Assembly (NCBI RefSeq): GCF_006542275.1
Contig: NZ_CP041217.1
Location: forward strand, 310,001 to 374,000
DNA: 64,000 nt
Direction: 5' to 3'
Source: Saccharibacillus brassicae
Lineage (GTDB): Bacteria > Bacillota > Bacilli > Paenibacillales > Paenibacillaceae
The notes beneath the pieces were generated by a model that worked only from the letters and a program-made list of their open reading frames with translations, made no database searches and was not told the DNA's origin. The position numbers and the translations under genes were made by a program. Below, piece by piece: positions 44,407-52,903 of this stretch (positions within the stretch are counted from its first letter, which is position 1; every line of letters begins with the position of its first letter).

Positions 44407-45627
44407 TTAGCTACTTCCGCCCGGCCCGTTCTCCGCGGCAGCCGCGCCCGAACGCGGCTGCATCGAGCGGCCGTTAAGCAGCGCGACGACGGCGGCGATC
44501 AGCGCGAGTCCCGTGCAGCAGCCGAACACCGCCGGATACGAGAAATACTGCGCGACCGCGCCCAGCGCCAGTCCCCCGAGCGAGAAACCCAGATCGTACG
44601 CCGACATGAACAGACCCATCAGCGTATACCGGGATCGGGCCGGCAGGGCAAACGACAGATACGTCGTCAGCGCCGGATACAGAAACGCCAGCGCGATCCC
44701 GTTGAAGGCGGCCGAGACGTACAGCAGCAGCCCGAAAGTCTGCGGCATCGCCAGCATCTGCGTGCCCGCCGCCGAACAGAGCAGCAGCCCGGCGATCAGC
44801 GCGGTGCCGAAGCGTCCGTCCGAAGGGATTTTTTTGCGAAACACGAACCTGCACAGCACGACGACGGCGCCCTGCAGCGCCAGGTACAAGCCCGCGCTGC
44901 CGATGCCCGAAGAGATCATGTACAGCGGCAAGAACGTCGCCAGCGCGCCGAACACGCACGACACCAGCAGCATGATCAGCGTGCTGACGCCGAGCGCGCG
45001 GCTGCGCCGGATCTCGCCGAACGAGCCGAGCATGCCGCGCAGCGTGTACGTCGACCGCTGCCCGGACGCGCCGGGCAGCGGTAGCGCGAAGCCCGAGCAG
45101 ACCGCCGCCGCGGCCAGCAGCACCATGACTCCGCCGAAGCCGAAGCTGCCGCCCCGCTCCCACAGTTCCACCGCAAGCAGCGGACCGGCCAGCGAAGGCA
45201 GCATCGTCGAGAGCGTGTAGAGCGACAATCCCTGCCCGCGATCGCGATCGGCCAGCTTCTCCACGATGCCCGCCTGCATCGCCATGGAGAAGAAAGCGGT
45301 CACCGCGCCCTGCATCGCCCGCAGCCAGACATATCCGCCGATGTCCGAGACCGCGAACAGCAGCAGCGTGAGCGCATGCGCCGCCAGCAGTCCGCGCATG
45401 ACCGCAAGCGGGCCGAACCGGCCGATCCACTGTCCCGCGAGCGGGCGCAGCAGCATGCAGGTCAGCATATACGTGCTCATCATCAGGCCGATCGCGCCCG
45501 ATTCCAGCCCGGCCTGCGCGCCGCGCAGCGGAAGCACGACGGTCAGCACCGAATTTGCGAAAAAGAATACGAAAGACAGTCCGTACAGACGGATAAAAGC
45601 CGCCGAAGCGGGCCCGGTGCGGCTCAA
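44407..45627 (-). CDS. MFS transporter
   Basis: 406 residues with twelve hydrophobic segments, the major facilitator pattern, and the loop 2-3 motif region LLRPLAGQWIGRFGPLAVMRG (near residue 60). A drug or metabolite exporter by general resemblance. The start is TTG at 45627, seven bases after GGGAGG. It follows the amidohydrolase gene by 16 bases on the same strand, so both are likely co-transcribed and may share a substrate. Confidence 0.86.
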   Translation of the reverse strand: MSRTGPASAAFIRLYGLSFVFFFANSVLTVVLPLRGAQAGLESGAIGLMMSTYMLTCMLLRPLAGQWIGRFGPLAVMRGLLAAHALTLLLFAVSDIGGYVWLRAMQGAVTAFFSMAMQAGIVEKLADRDRGQGLSLYTLSTMLPSLAGPLLAVELWERGGSFGFGGVMVLLAAAAVCSGFALPLPGASGQRSTYTLRGMLGSFGEIRRSRALGVSTLIMLLVSCVFGALATFLPLYMISSGIGSAGLYLALQGAVVVLCRFVFRKKIPSDGRFGTALIAGLLLCSAAGTQMLAMPQTFGLLLYVSAAFNGIALAFLYPALTTYLSFALPARSRYTLMGLFMSAYDLGFSLGGLALGAVAQYFSYPAVFGCCTGLALIAAVVALLNGRSMQPRSGAAAAENGPGGSS

Positions 45628-45643
45628 TGCCGATCCTCCCCGG

Positions 45644-47257
45644 TCACGCCCGGTAAGCGACTTGGCCGTTCACGACGGTCATGAGCGCCCGGGCTTGCGT
45701 CAGCTCGTTTTCGCCGGCGGCAATATCGCGGTTCAGCACGGTAAAATCGGCCGCGAAGCCCGGCCGGATCTGTCCGCGCTCGTTCTCTTCGGCCGCCGCG
45801 AGCGCGCTGCCTTCGGTGAACAGCCACAGCGCGCGTTCCAGGCTCAGCCGCTCCTGCGGCAGATAGCCTTCCGCCGGCTCCAGGCTGCCGGGGCGGCGCC
45901 GGGCCACGGCCGCGTGCAGCCCGAGCAGCGGGTTAAGCGGCTCGATCGGCGCGTCGCTGCCTCCGGCGCAGATCACGCCCGCGTCCATCATTTTTTTCCA
46001 CGCGTACAAATAGTCGGTCCGCTCCGGTCCGACGCGTTCCAGCACCCACGGAAAATCGCTGATGACGAAGCGCGGCTGAATGTCCGCGATCAGCTGCAGC
46101 TTCGTCATCCGCTCCAGCAGCGAAGCATCGAGCACCTGCGCATGGATAAAGCGGTCCGGCAGCGAAGTGATCCCCGCAAGCGGATAAGCTTCCATCGCGC
46201 CGAGCGTCAGACCCGCCGCGCCGTCGCCGATCGCATGCACGGCAATCGGAAAACCGAGCGACCGTGCCCGGGCCGTAATCCCGTGCAGCCGCTCCCGCGG
46301 ATGGATCGCCATGCCCATCGTGGACGGCGCGTCATGGTACGGCGCGTTAAGCAGCGCCGTCCGCCCGCCGATCGCTCCGTCGGAGAAAATCTTCGCCGCT
46401 CCGATGCGCAGCCATTCGTCGCCGTCGCCCGCTCTCAGCCCGAGCGCTTCCGCTTCGTCCAGATACTCGTGGAACACAAGCTGATGCGAGCGGAAGCGCA
46501 GACCTTCTTCGCGCAGCTCGCGGTGAATACGACGCATGACGTCGATTCCGCCGAGATAGCGCAAATCTTCCGTATGCGCCGCCGTCAATCCCAGACTGAG
46601 CGCATATTCGCAGGCCCGGCGGATCGCCGCTTTTTTGGCTGCGTAATCCGGCTCCGGCTGCACGGCCGTCAGCAGCTTGGACGCTTCTTCGTAGATCCAG
46701 CCGTTGAGCTCGCCGGATTCGTTTCGTCCCAGCGCGCCGGACGGCGGATCGGGCGTGTCCGCGGTAACGCCCGCGCGCCGGAACGCTTCGCGGTTGGCGA
46801 GAAAAGCGTGGAAGCACGTGCGCGTCAAATAGAGCGGGCGGCTGCCCGCCGCTTCGTCCAGTTCGTCGAGCGTCGGAGCCTCGGCCGGCGAGAAGGCGTT
46901 CTCGTTCCAGTTCAGCCCGAAGATCCACTCCCCGTCCGGCGTCTTCGCCGCGCGTTCGCGCACCTGCCACAGCATCTGCTCTTTGGACGCCGTCTCCGAA
47001 AAGTCCAGCGCTTCGAGCTTCACGCCCTGCATCGACAAATGCATATGCGAATCCGTCAGGCCGGGCAGCACGTGCGCCCCCGCCCAATCGACGACTTCGT
47101 GCGGCCGGCCCGACAGCTGAAGCGCAAGCTCCGCCGAAGTGCCGATCGCCCGGATCATGCCGTTCTCCGCATAGACCGCGTCCGCTCCGCTTGGCGAAGC
47201 GCCAAGGCCGATCCGGCCGTTTTTGAACAAGGTTCCCTGATACTGCTGCTCTGTCAT
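45644..47257 (-). CDS. Amidohydrolase of the YtcJ type
   Basis: 537 residues, metal-dependent hydrolase TIM barrel. The first metal motif is DSHMHLSM (near residue 70), further ligand regions are HAIGDGA (near 320) and GGSDAPIEPLNP (near 440), and a C-terminal beta-sandwich part returns with ADFTVLNRDI. The whole-length pattern is that of YtcJ-like exoenzymes/amidohydrolases whose natural substrates are mostly unknown. AGAGGAAG lies before the ATG. First gene of a pair with the MFS transporter. Confidence 0.88.
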   Translation of the reverse strand: MTEQQYQGTLFKNGRIGLGASPSGADAVYAENGMIRAIGTSAELALQLSGRPHEVVDWAGAHVLPGLTDSHMHLSMQGVKLEALDFSETASKEQMLWQVRERAAKTPDGEWIFGLNWNENAFSPAEAPTLDELDEAAGSRPLYLTRTCFHAFLANREAFRRAGVTADTPDPPSGALGRNESGELNGWIYEEASKLLTAVQPEPDYAAKKAAIRRACEYALSLGLTAAHTEDLRYLGGIDVMRRIHRELREEGLRFRSHQLVFHEYLDEAEALGLRAGDGDEWLRIGAAKIFSDGAIGGRTALLNAPYHDAPSTMGMAIHPRERLHGITARARSLGFPIAVHAIGDGAAGLTLGAMEAYPLAGITSLPDRFIHAQVLDASLLERMTKLQLIADIQPRFVISDFPWVLERVGPERTDYLYAWKKMMDAGVICAGGSDAPIEPLNPLLGLHAAVARRRPGSLEPAEGYLPQERLSLERALWLFTEGSALAAAEENERGQIRPGFAADFTVLNRDIAAGENELTQARALMTVVNGQVAYRA

Positions 47258-47411
47258 AGGCTTCTTCCTCTCTTGATCCGTTTGCCGATCGGCTGTGCCG
47301 CTGCCCGATTCGGTTCTTGTCCAAGTCTATCATATGCGCACGAACCCGGCACCGGTCTCCAAGGGCGGGACATTCGCGGCAGGCTGCTGCGCAGGGCGTT
47401 CACGGAAGACG

Positions 47412-47465
47412 TTTACAAAAAGCATCTTCGTTTTTGACACCCGGCATACATTCCGTCTTTACAAT
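47412..47465 (+). promoter_or_regulatory. Possible Pho-box-like repeats before the beta-propeller gene
   Basis: TTTACA (47412), TTGACA (47434) and CATACA (47445) fall on an 11-base period, with a poor fourth unit between, as in PhoP boxes of Bacillus (TTAACA-like units every 11 bases). Low confidence, offered because the gene product resembles phytase-like propellers. The rest of the 380-base upstream region shows no gene. Confidence 0.25.
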
Positions 47466-47640
47466 GGCAGAAGTCTGCGGGCTTTTTACCGGTATCCGCG
47501 GAACTTTTTACATAGTTAGGCAGCTTGACACGGACAGTGATACGGGCAGTATGGAAAAAAACCGTTCGCAAGCTTGTCCTTCATTTTACTTCATCTCATC
47601 TCATCTCACCCAGACCTTGGACCGAAAAAGGAGCCTGTAC

Positions 47641-49251
47641 ATGAAAAGAAAACGCCGTACCCCAACGCTGTCCCGAAAAATCCGCCGCTTCCTGCTGGGA
47701 GTCGGCACGCTTACGCTCGCTTCCGGCGTCCTGACGCTAAGCGCCGGCGAACTGCGCGCCGCCGAAGCGGACACCCCGGTGCAGCTGCGCACCGCCGTGC
47801 AGAACATGCTCGGCACCGCCGAATGGAACGCGGCCGCGGGCCGCGTGGACATTCGCTCGGCGGGAGTTGCCGCGGCGCTCAAGCTCGGCGGCACGTCGAT
47901 GACGCTGAACGGCCAGAGCATCAAGCTGGATGCGGCGCCTTACGCCGAGAAAGGCCGGGTATACGTCTCGCCGGCGACGCTGAAGGCGCTGCAGGGCGCG
48001 GCGGCCGCAGCCCAGAACCGGACCGGGTTCGCCCTGAGCGCTTCGTTCCAGATGCCGTCCGGCAAAGCGGAGATCGCAGCGTCCACGCCTGACGGACAAC
48101 GCTTAATCGTGACGGAAGCGGATCAGGGCAGTATCGGCGTGCTGAATATCTCCGATATCGGCCGGACTTCGCTGATCCAAAGCGTGAGCTTCAAATCGCT
48201 GTCCAAAGACGCGGAAGTGACGAGCGTCGCGGTGACGCCGGACGGCAAATACGCGCTGGCCGCCGTGCGCGGCGGCGATACGATGCAGCTTGCGAATCCC
48301 GGCTTCCTGGCCATCGTTGACCTGAAAACGTACCGGATCGCCAAGACGTACCCGCTCGGTATCGGACCGGATTCGATCGCCGTTTCGCCGGACGGCACCT
48401 ATGCCGTGATCGCGATCGAGGACGAAGAACTCGATCCCAAGACGGACGAATTCGATTATCCGAACGCCAAGCGGCCGGGCAGCATATCCGTGCTGGAATT
48501 CGCCGGCGGCGACGCGCTGAGCGGTACGCTGACCGATCTGCCGGTCGACCTGAGCGCCGTGCCGGGCACCGTCTATCCGCACGAACCCCAGCCGGAGTAC
48601 GTCGCGATCGATCCAGGCGGCAAGCTGGCCGCAGTAACGCTGCAGGAAAACAACGCCGTCGCTCTGGTCGACCTCGCCGCCAAAAAAGTGACGAAAGTGT
48701 TCGCTCTCGGCACGACCCGGCATGCCGCCGATCTCGAAGACGACGGCGTCGTCTCGTTCTCCGGCACGCTGACCGGACGTTTCGAGCCGGACGGCATCGC
48801 CTTCACGCCGGACGGGCGGCATCTCATTACCGCCAACGAAGGCGATCTCGGCAGCAACGAGTTCAAAGACGGCGTAAGCGCCGGCGGTCGGGGCATCGCC
48901 GTATGGGACCTCGACGGCAAGCTGGTCTACGACAGCTTGAATCGGGTCGATGCAGCCGCGGCTGCGGCCGGCCTCTACCCCGACGACCGCAGCGGGAAAA
49001 AAGGCAGCGAGGTGGAAAACCTCACAACGTCCATCGTGAACGGACGTTCCCTGCTCGCCGTCGCCGCGGAACGCGCGGACGCCGTCCTCTTTTTCGATAT
49101 CGCGGACGCCGCGAAGCCGAAATATCTGGGCCTGATCCCGACCGCCGGCAAATCGCCGGAAGGCATCCACCGCGTCAGCGGCCGCGACCTGTTCGTCAGC
49201 GCCGACGAAAGCACCGGCACGATCAGCTTCTACGCGCCGACCGGCCGCTGA
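47641..49251 (+). CDS. Secreted beta-propeller protein (choice-of-anchor I / phytase-esterase-like) with stalk domain
   Basis: 536 residues. Signal peptide 1-40 with a basic start and cut near LRA-AEA. Residues 45-125 are a copper amine oxidase-like stalk domain. From 140 to the end there are propeller repeats, seen as PDGQRLIVTEAD, VAVTPDGKYALAAV, VAIDPGGKLAAVTLQENNAVALVD, GIAFTPDGRHLITANEGDLG, SLLAVAAERADAVLFFDI and SPEGIHRVSGRDLFVSAD. The NEGD and E-x-A-D acidic loops are typical of the choice-of-anchor I family, linked with alkaline phosphatase or phytase-like proteins. No catalytic assignment. AAAAAGGAG precedes the ATG at 47641. The stop codon is inside the first unit of a tandem repeat. 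Confidence 0.8.
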   Translation: MKRKRRTPTLSRKIRRFLLGVGTLTLASGVLTLSAGELRAAEADTPVQLRTAVQNMLGTAEWNAAAGRVDIRSAGVAAALKLGGTSMTLNGQSIKLDAAPYAEKGRVYVSPATLKALQGAAAAAQNRTGFALSASFQMPSGKAEIAASTPDGQRLIVTEADQGSIGVLNISDIGRTSLIQSVSFKSLSKDAEVTSVAVTPDGKYALAAVRGGDTMQLANPGFLAIVDLKTYRIAKTYPLGIGPDSIAVSPDGTYAVIAIEDEELDPKTDEFDYPNAKRPGSISVLEFAGGDALSGTLTDLPVDLSAVPGTVYPHEPQPEYVAIDPGGKLAAVTLQENNAVALVDLAAKKVTKVFALGTTRHAADLEDDGVVSFSGTLTGRFEPDGIAFTPDGRHLITANEGDLGSNEFKDGVSAGGRGIAVWDLDGKLVYDSLNRVDAAAAAAGLYPDDRSGKKGSEVENLTTSIVNGRSLLAVAAERADAVLFFDIADAAKPKYLGLIPTAGKSPEGIHRVSGRDLFVSADESTGTISFYAPTGR

Positions 49252-49496
49252 GCGGTGCGGTCGGGAGCGGTTGGCCGCTAAGCGGATCGATCAGTTGCTG
49301 AGCGGGGCGGTTGGTCGCGGAGCGGGGCGGTCAGTCGCTGAGCGGGGCGGTTGGACGCTGAGCGGAGCGGTCGGACGCGGAGCGGGGCGGTCAGTCGCTG
49401 AGCGGGGCGGTTGGACGCGGAGCGGAACGGTCAGTCGCTGAGCGGCGCGGTTGGACGCTGAGCGGAGCGTTCAGTCGCTGAGCGGGGCGGTCGGCG
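49247..49496. repeat. 20-base minisatellite, about twelve copies
   Basis: Unit GCTGAGCGGGGCGGTTGGAC and variants such as GCGGAGCGGGGCGGTCAGTC repeat in exact 20-base steps from 49277 to 49496, preceded by one unit (49247-49266) and a 10-base half unit. The two variants alternate in part, hinting at a 40-base higher-order unit. The first copy includes the TGA stop codon of the propeller gene. Confidence 0.9.
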
Positions 49497-49625
49497 GGCC
49501 GTGGAACCCGGCATGGTGGCGGCGAGGCGTTGAATTTTGCGGAGACGAACTCGCTATGCGACGCCCTGCCCTGTCGCAACGAATGCACGATACCGCACCG
49601 CGTCAACGCGAACCGCGATCATCGC

Positions 49626-49665
49626 GAAAAAGCCGGAGTCCCTTTTGAGGGACTCCGGCTTTTTG
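49626..49665 (+). terminator. Terminator after the minisatellite, probably of the propeller gene
   Basis: Seventeen-base-pair stem AAAAAGCCGGAGTCCCT with loop TTTG, then TTTTT. No other plus-strand gene lies between, so the propeller transcript would carry the whole repeat tract in its 3' end. Confidence 0.75.
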
Positions 49666-49899
49666 AACATGTTCGCCTTTTTCGGCATGGATACGCAAAC
49701 TTCAGGCAGCTAATCGGTTCCAAGCGGCTCCGTTCCCGCTTGGCTGCGTCCGATTTCAACGACTCCGTTTCCATTTCGGCGCCTTCATCCCGATTCACGG
49801 ACGTTCGAAAGCCGGTTTGGCGAAGAAGTATGAAGGTTGAGGTAATCCGGCTGCATCTGCATCTGCGAAAACCTTTCGCATTTCCAAGGTACAGCCGTA

Positions 49900-50200
49900 T
49901 CAACGGATTGAGTTCACTTGTTTTCGCCAACTGGCCATTTGGAGCACGAATAACTCTACAAATGCACCTGTTTCCACCAACACGCAGCCGGCGCCACAAA
50001 TAACTGCACAGATACACTTATTTTCGCCAACACACGGCCGGCCTTACCCATAACTGCGCAGATGCAGTTATTTTCGCGAAAAATGGGGGGTTCCGTGTCT
50101 GGTTGCCAAAATAACTGCTCTCAGGACGTTATTTCGCATTATACGGACAATTCGGGCAAAATAACTGTTCTCACGCAGTTATTCGCGAGAAAACAGACGA
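49900..50200. repeat. Six 50-base tandem repeats with inner dyad
   Basis: TTTTCGCCAAC-like ends recur at 49921, 49971, 50021 and 50071, exactly 50 bases apart, then at 50131 and 50181. Each unit contains AATAACTG...CAGTTATTTT or a decayed form, so each can form a small stem-loop, best in the copies at 50050-50075 and 50160-50185. The region 49670-50360 otherwise holds no gene. Confidence 0.75.
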
Positions 50201-50361
50201 AAGTATGAAGTTTGGCGTACGGCGGGCATGCTCAAGTGTTCAGGCCGGCCGGCGCCCAAACGGCGCAGCTTTTTCGAATCGGTTCGTTTTGGTTAGAATC
50301 GGCCCGCTCTGGCCAAAACGCGGCGCAGCCGTAACGAAGCCGATTCGGCTTACATACAGGC

Positions 50362-52392
50362 TTACAAATCCATCAACCCGTAGACCTGCTTCTCCAGCTT
50401 TTTCTTGCTCTGCTCCAGCGTTTTGCGGGCTTGTTCGGAGCGGCGCAGCTGTTCGCGGTACTCGGCTTGCAGTTTCTCCAGCCGCGAGATCTCGGCATCG
50501 AGGAACGCGATCCGTTCGCGTTCGGCGGCGACGACGTAACGTTCGCCCTGGCCCCATTCGCCTTCGTTGTGCAGCGCTTCGTCGGCCATGCGCTCCAACA
50601 GGCGGTCCTGTTTGCGGCGAAGGTCGATCAGCGTGACGCTGGACGTCGCGTAATTCAGCGTATACTTCAGCAGCCCGGCGAAGCCCTGGCCGCGTTCCTG
50701 ACGGGAATTTTCCGCGTCGGCGATCCGCTGGCGGTTGTCGGCGTATTCCGCCAACAGCCGGTCGAACGAATCGGAAATATACGGCAGCTGCATGCTGCTG
50801 GCCCGCAGCTTGTCCACGAGCGAACCACGGATTTCGAAGATCCGTTTCTCGGACCCCGCCCGCTCGGTCTTCGAAGCTTCGAGCTGCTCGGCGCAGCTGG
50901 CCGATTCGCGCTTGTAATAGTCGATATGCGAATCTTCTTCGGCGATTTCGCTCTTGAACGTGCCGTGCTGTTCGGCACGCGCGCGCCACAGCGCAAGCAT
51001 CGGCTCGTAGTCCGCGTCGTGCTCGTCTTCCGAGACGAGCTCCGGCAGGAACAGCTGCACGAGCAGCAGCGGCAGACGGCGGCGCTGCGGATTGAGGCTG
51101 CGGTACAGGGTCCGCGGCGCGCTTTTGCTTCCGCCCGGAAGCACGTGCAGGAACACCGGACTGGCCGAGACGGCCAGGAAGCTTACGCGGCGGCCGTACA
51201 GATCCGGCATCCCGCCGATGCCGAGCAGCCCTTCCGCCGCGGCCAGCAGCGACATCAGCGTCTCGTAGTAGGCGTAGCCTTTGCGCGACTCCAAAGCGGC
51301 CAGCAGCAGCTTGACGCCGCTCGGACGCGGCGGTCCGGACGCCTGCTGCGCGTCGTCCGGCCGTTCGCTTTCGCCGTCGGCCTCGTAACCGGCCGCCCCG
51401 GCATCATCGCCGCCTGCCCCGCCGGCGGCCGAAGATTGCGCCTTATCCAGGCGCACGCCCGGCACGGCTCCCGCGGCTTCGGCGGTCGAAGCCGCGCCGG
51501 AATCGCTTCGCCCGCCAAGCGCGCGTTCCCATTCGGCGTCTGCCGCCTGGCTGCCGGGAAGCGGCGCAGCTTCGCCCGCGTGCCGCAGCGCTTCCGCCGC
51601 TCCCGGCGATTCGGCGATGCCCGGCGGATAATCTTCGCCGCCGAACGGCTCCCATTCGGGCGCGCGGTCTTCGAAAGCCGACAGGTCGGCTCCTTCGCCG
51701 CGCGGCGGAACGCCCGCGGCCGCGGCCGACGGCGAACTTCCCGTTCCGGCCGCCGTTCCGGCTTCTGCCGCCGTTCCCATTCCGGCTTCTCCCGCCATTC
51801 CGCTTCCCGCCATTCCGCTTCCCGCCATTCCGCTTCCCGCCGCGCCGCCATTCGGCCAAGCGGCGGTTGCCCACAGCTCCGACATTCCTTCCGGCAGCAG
51901 CGGTTCGATTCGCCGGATATACTCCTCCCATTCGGACTGCGGAGCGGCATCGAGCAGCCGGCCGAGCCCTTCGGTCCATTGTTCGATCTGGTAATCGATC
52001 AACGCTTCGAGCGCGCTCGATTCCGGGTGTTCTTCGCGGTAAGTGAAATAGGCGCGATCTTCTTCCGCCGCCCCGAGTTCGATCTGCTCGACGATCCCGC
52101 CGGCAAATTCCTCCAGCTCCGCCGCGGTCGTCAGCGGCGCTCCGTGCAGCCGCGAACGCTTGGCCAATTCGAGCAAAATGGCGAGCCGCAGCTCGTCGTC
52201 GCTCCATTCCCGGTAAGCGAGCACTTTTTCTTGAAGCTGCGCGGTAAACCGCTCGGGCTCGCGCTTGAGGAAATCGCGAATTTTGGAGACAAGCAGTTCC
52301 TGAACCGCGGTGTCGCAGCATAAGACGTAGACCAGCCTCAACTCGTCGCCGCCCAACTTGCACAATGCCTGGGCAAAAGTATGTCCGTACAT
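50362..52392 (-). CDS. Cytoplasmic coiled-coil protein of unknown function
   Basis: 676 residues, not recognised. Residues 1-175 are helical and conserved-looking (MYGHTFAQALCKLGGDELRLVYVLCC). Residues 180-355 are Gly/Ala/Glu-rich linker with three GSGMA repeats at 186-200. Residues 358-470 look globular (VKLLLAALESRKGYAYYETLMSLLAAAEGLLGI near 360-392). Residues 480-676 are coiled coil. No signal or membrane segment. GGAGGG precedes the ATG. Its build (helical head, low-complexity linker, coiled coil) parallels the DUF2325 protein at 33.0 kb, but no sequence kinship is evident. Monocistronic, divergent from thrS. Confidence 0.7.
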   Translation of the reverse strand: MYGHTFAQALCKLGGDELRLVYVLCCDTAVQELLVSKIRDFLKREPERFTAQLQEKVLAYREWSDDELRLAILLELAKRSRLHGAPLTTAAELEEFAGGIVEQIELGAAEEDRAYFTYREEHPESSALEALIDYQIEQWTEGLGRLLDAAPQSEWEEYIRRIEPLLPEGMSELWATAAWPNGGAAGSGMAGSGMAGSGMAGEAGMGTAAEAGTAAGTGSSPSAAAAGVPPRGEGADLSAFEDRAPEWEPFGGEDYPPGIAESPGAAEALRHAGEAAPLPGSQAADAEWERALGGRSDSGAASTAEAAGAVPGVRLDKAQSSAAGGAGGDDAGAAGYEADGESERPDDAQQASGPPRPSGVKLLLAALESRKGYAYYETLMSLLAAAEGLLGIGGMPDLYGRRVSFLAVSASPVFLHVLPGGSKSAPRTLYRSLNPQRRRLPLLLVQLFLPELVSEDEHDADYEPMLALWRARAEQHGTFKSEIAEEDSHIDYYKRESASCAEQLEASKTERAGSEKRIFEIRGSLVDKLRASSMQLPYISDSFDRLLAEYADNRQRIADAENSRQERGQGFAGLLKYTLNYATSSVTLIDLRRKQDRLLERMADEALHNEGEWGQGERYVVAAERERIAFLDAEISRLEKLQAEYREQLRRSEQARKTLEQSKKKLEKQVYGLMDL
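51794..51842. repeat. 15-base tandem repeat inside the coiled-coil protein gene
   Basis: Unit CGCCATTCCGCTTCC three times on the plus strand, coding GSGMA three times in frame at residues 186-200. Confidence 0.85.
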
Positions 52393-52492
52393 GACCAGCC
52401 CTCCTTTTTTCCGTATAATTCGTATACTTCTATCATACCCTCCCGCGGGGGTTCGTTCAAATCGCCGCTCGTTCGCTTTTTTTACTTTATGC

Positions 52493-52521
52493 TTGACCTT
52501 TCGCGATTTGCCGCCTATAAT
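52493..52521 (+). promoter_or_regulatory. thrS promoter
   Basis: TTGACC (52493-52498), 17-base spacer, perfect TATAAT (52516-52521), placing the T-box leader at the start of the transcript. Confidence 0.8.
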
Positions 52522-52559
52522 TCAGAACCAACGAACCATTCGGCTTTGACCGGAGTCAA

Positions 52560-52858
52560 CATTCCCCGTGCGCACCGTCCAGAGAGAGAAGCGATTGCTG
52601 TGAGCTTCTTCGGTAAGCGGCCCGGAATTACCTCTTCGCAGCCGCGCAAGCGAACGCCGCGCCCGATGCCCGTCCTGAGTGGACGCGCACGGCGGCTTTT
52701 AGCTTCCGCCGCCCGATCCCCGTTAACGGATCCCAAGTAAGGGTCACGGATTTGCCTTGAAGCGTAAGCTTCCGGGTACCGGGACCGAATGAGGGTGGAA
52801 CCACGAGCCGAGCGCACTCGTCCCTTTCCGGGGAGAGTGCGTTTTTGCGTTCTCCGGA
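52560..52858 (+). ncRNA. T-box leader of thrS (tRNA-Thr sensing)
   Basis: The T-box sequence AGGGTGGAACCACG lies at 52792-52805, followed by an intrinsic terminator (stem CGCACTCGTCCC / GGGGAGAGTGCG, then TTTTT, 52812-52846). A probable specifier codon ACC (threonine) lies at 52630-52632 within GGAATTACCTC. Uncharged tRNA-Thr would pair with both and open the terminator. The class is established; the specifier choice is inferred. A start for stem I near 52575 is approximate. Confidence 0.88.
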
Positions 52859-52903
52859 AGCTCGTCTGCGCTCGCCATCCCACTATACTTGGAGGAATGC
52901 CGC

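Noticed and set aside
47434-47465. TTGACA ... TACAAT as a promoter of the propeller gene
   Set aside because: The spacer would be 20 bases, too long for a normal sigma-A promoter.
49247-50200. Tandem arrays as a CRISPR
   Set aside because: The units are adjacent or degenerate, with no unique spacers of constant length and no cas gene nearby.
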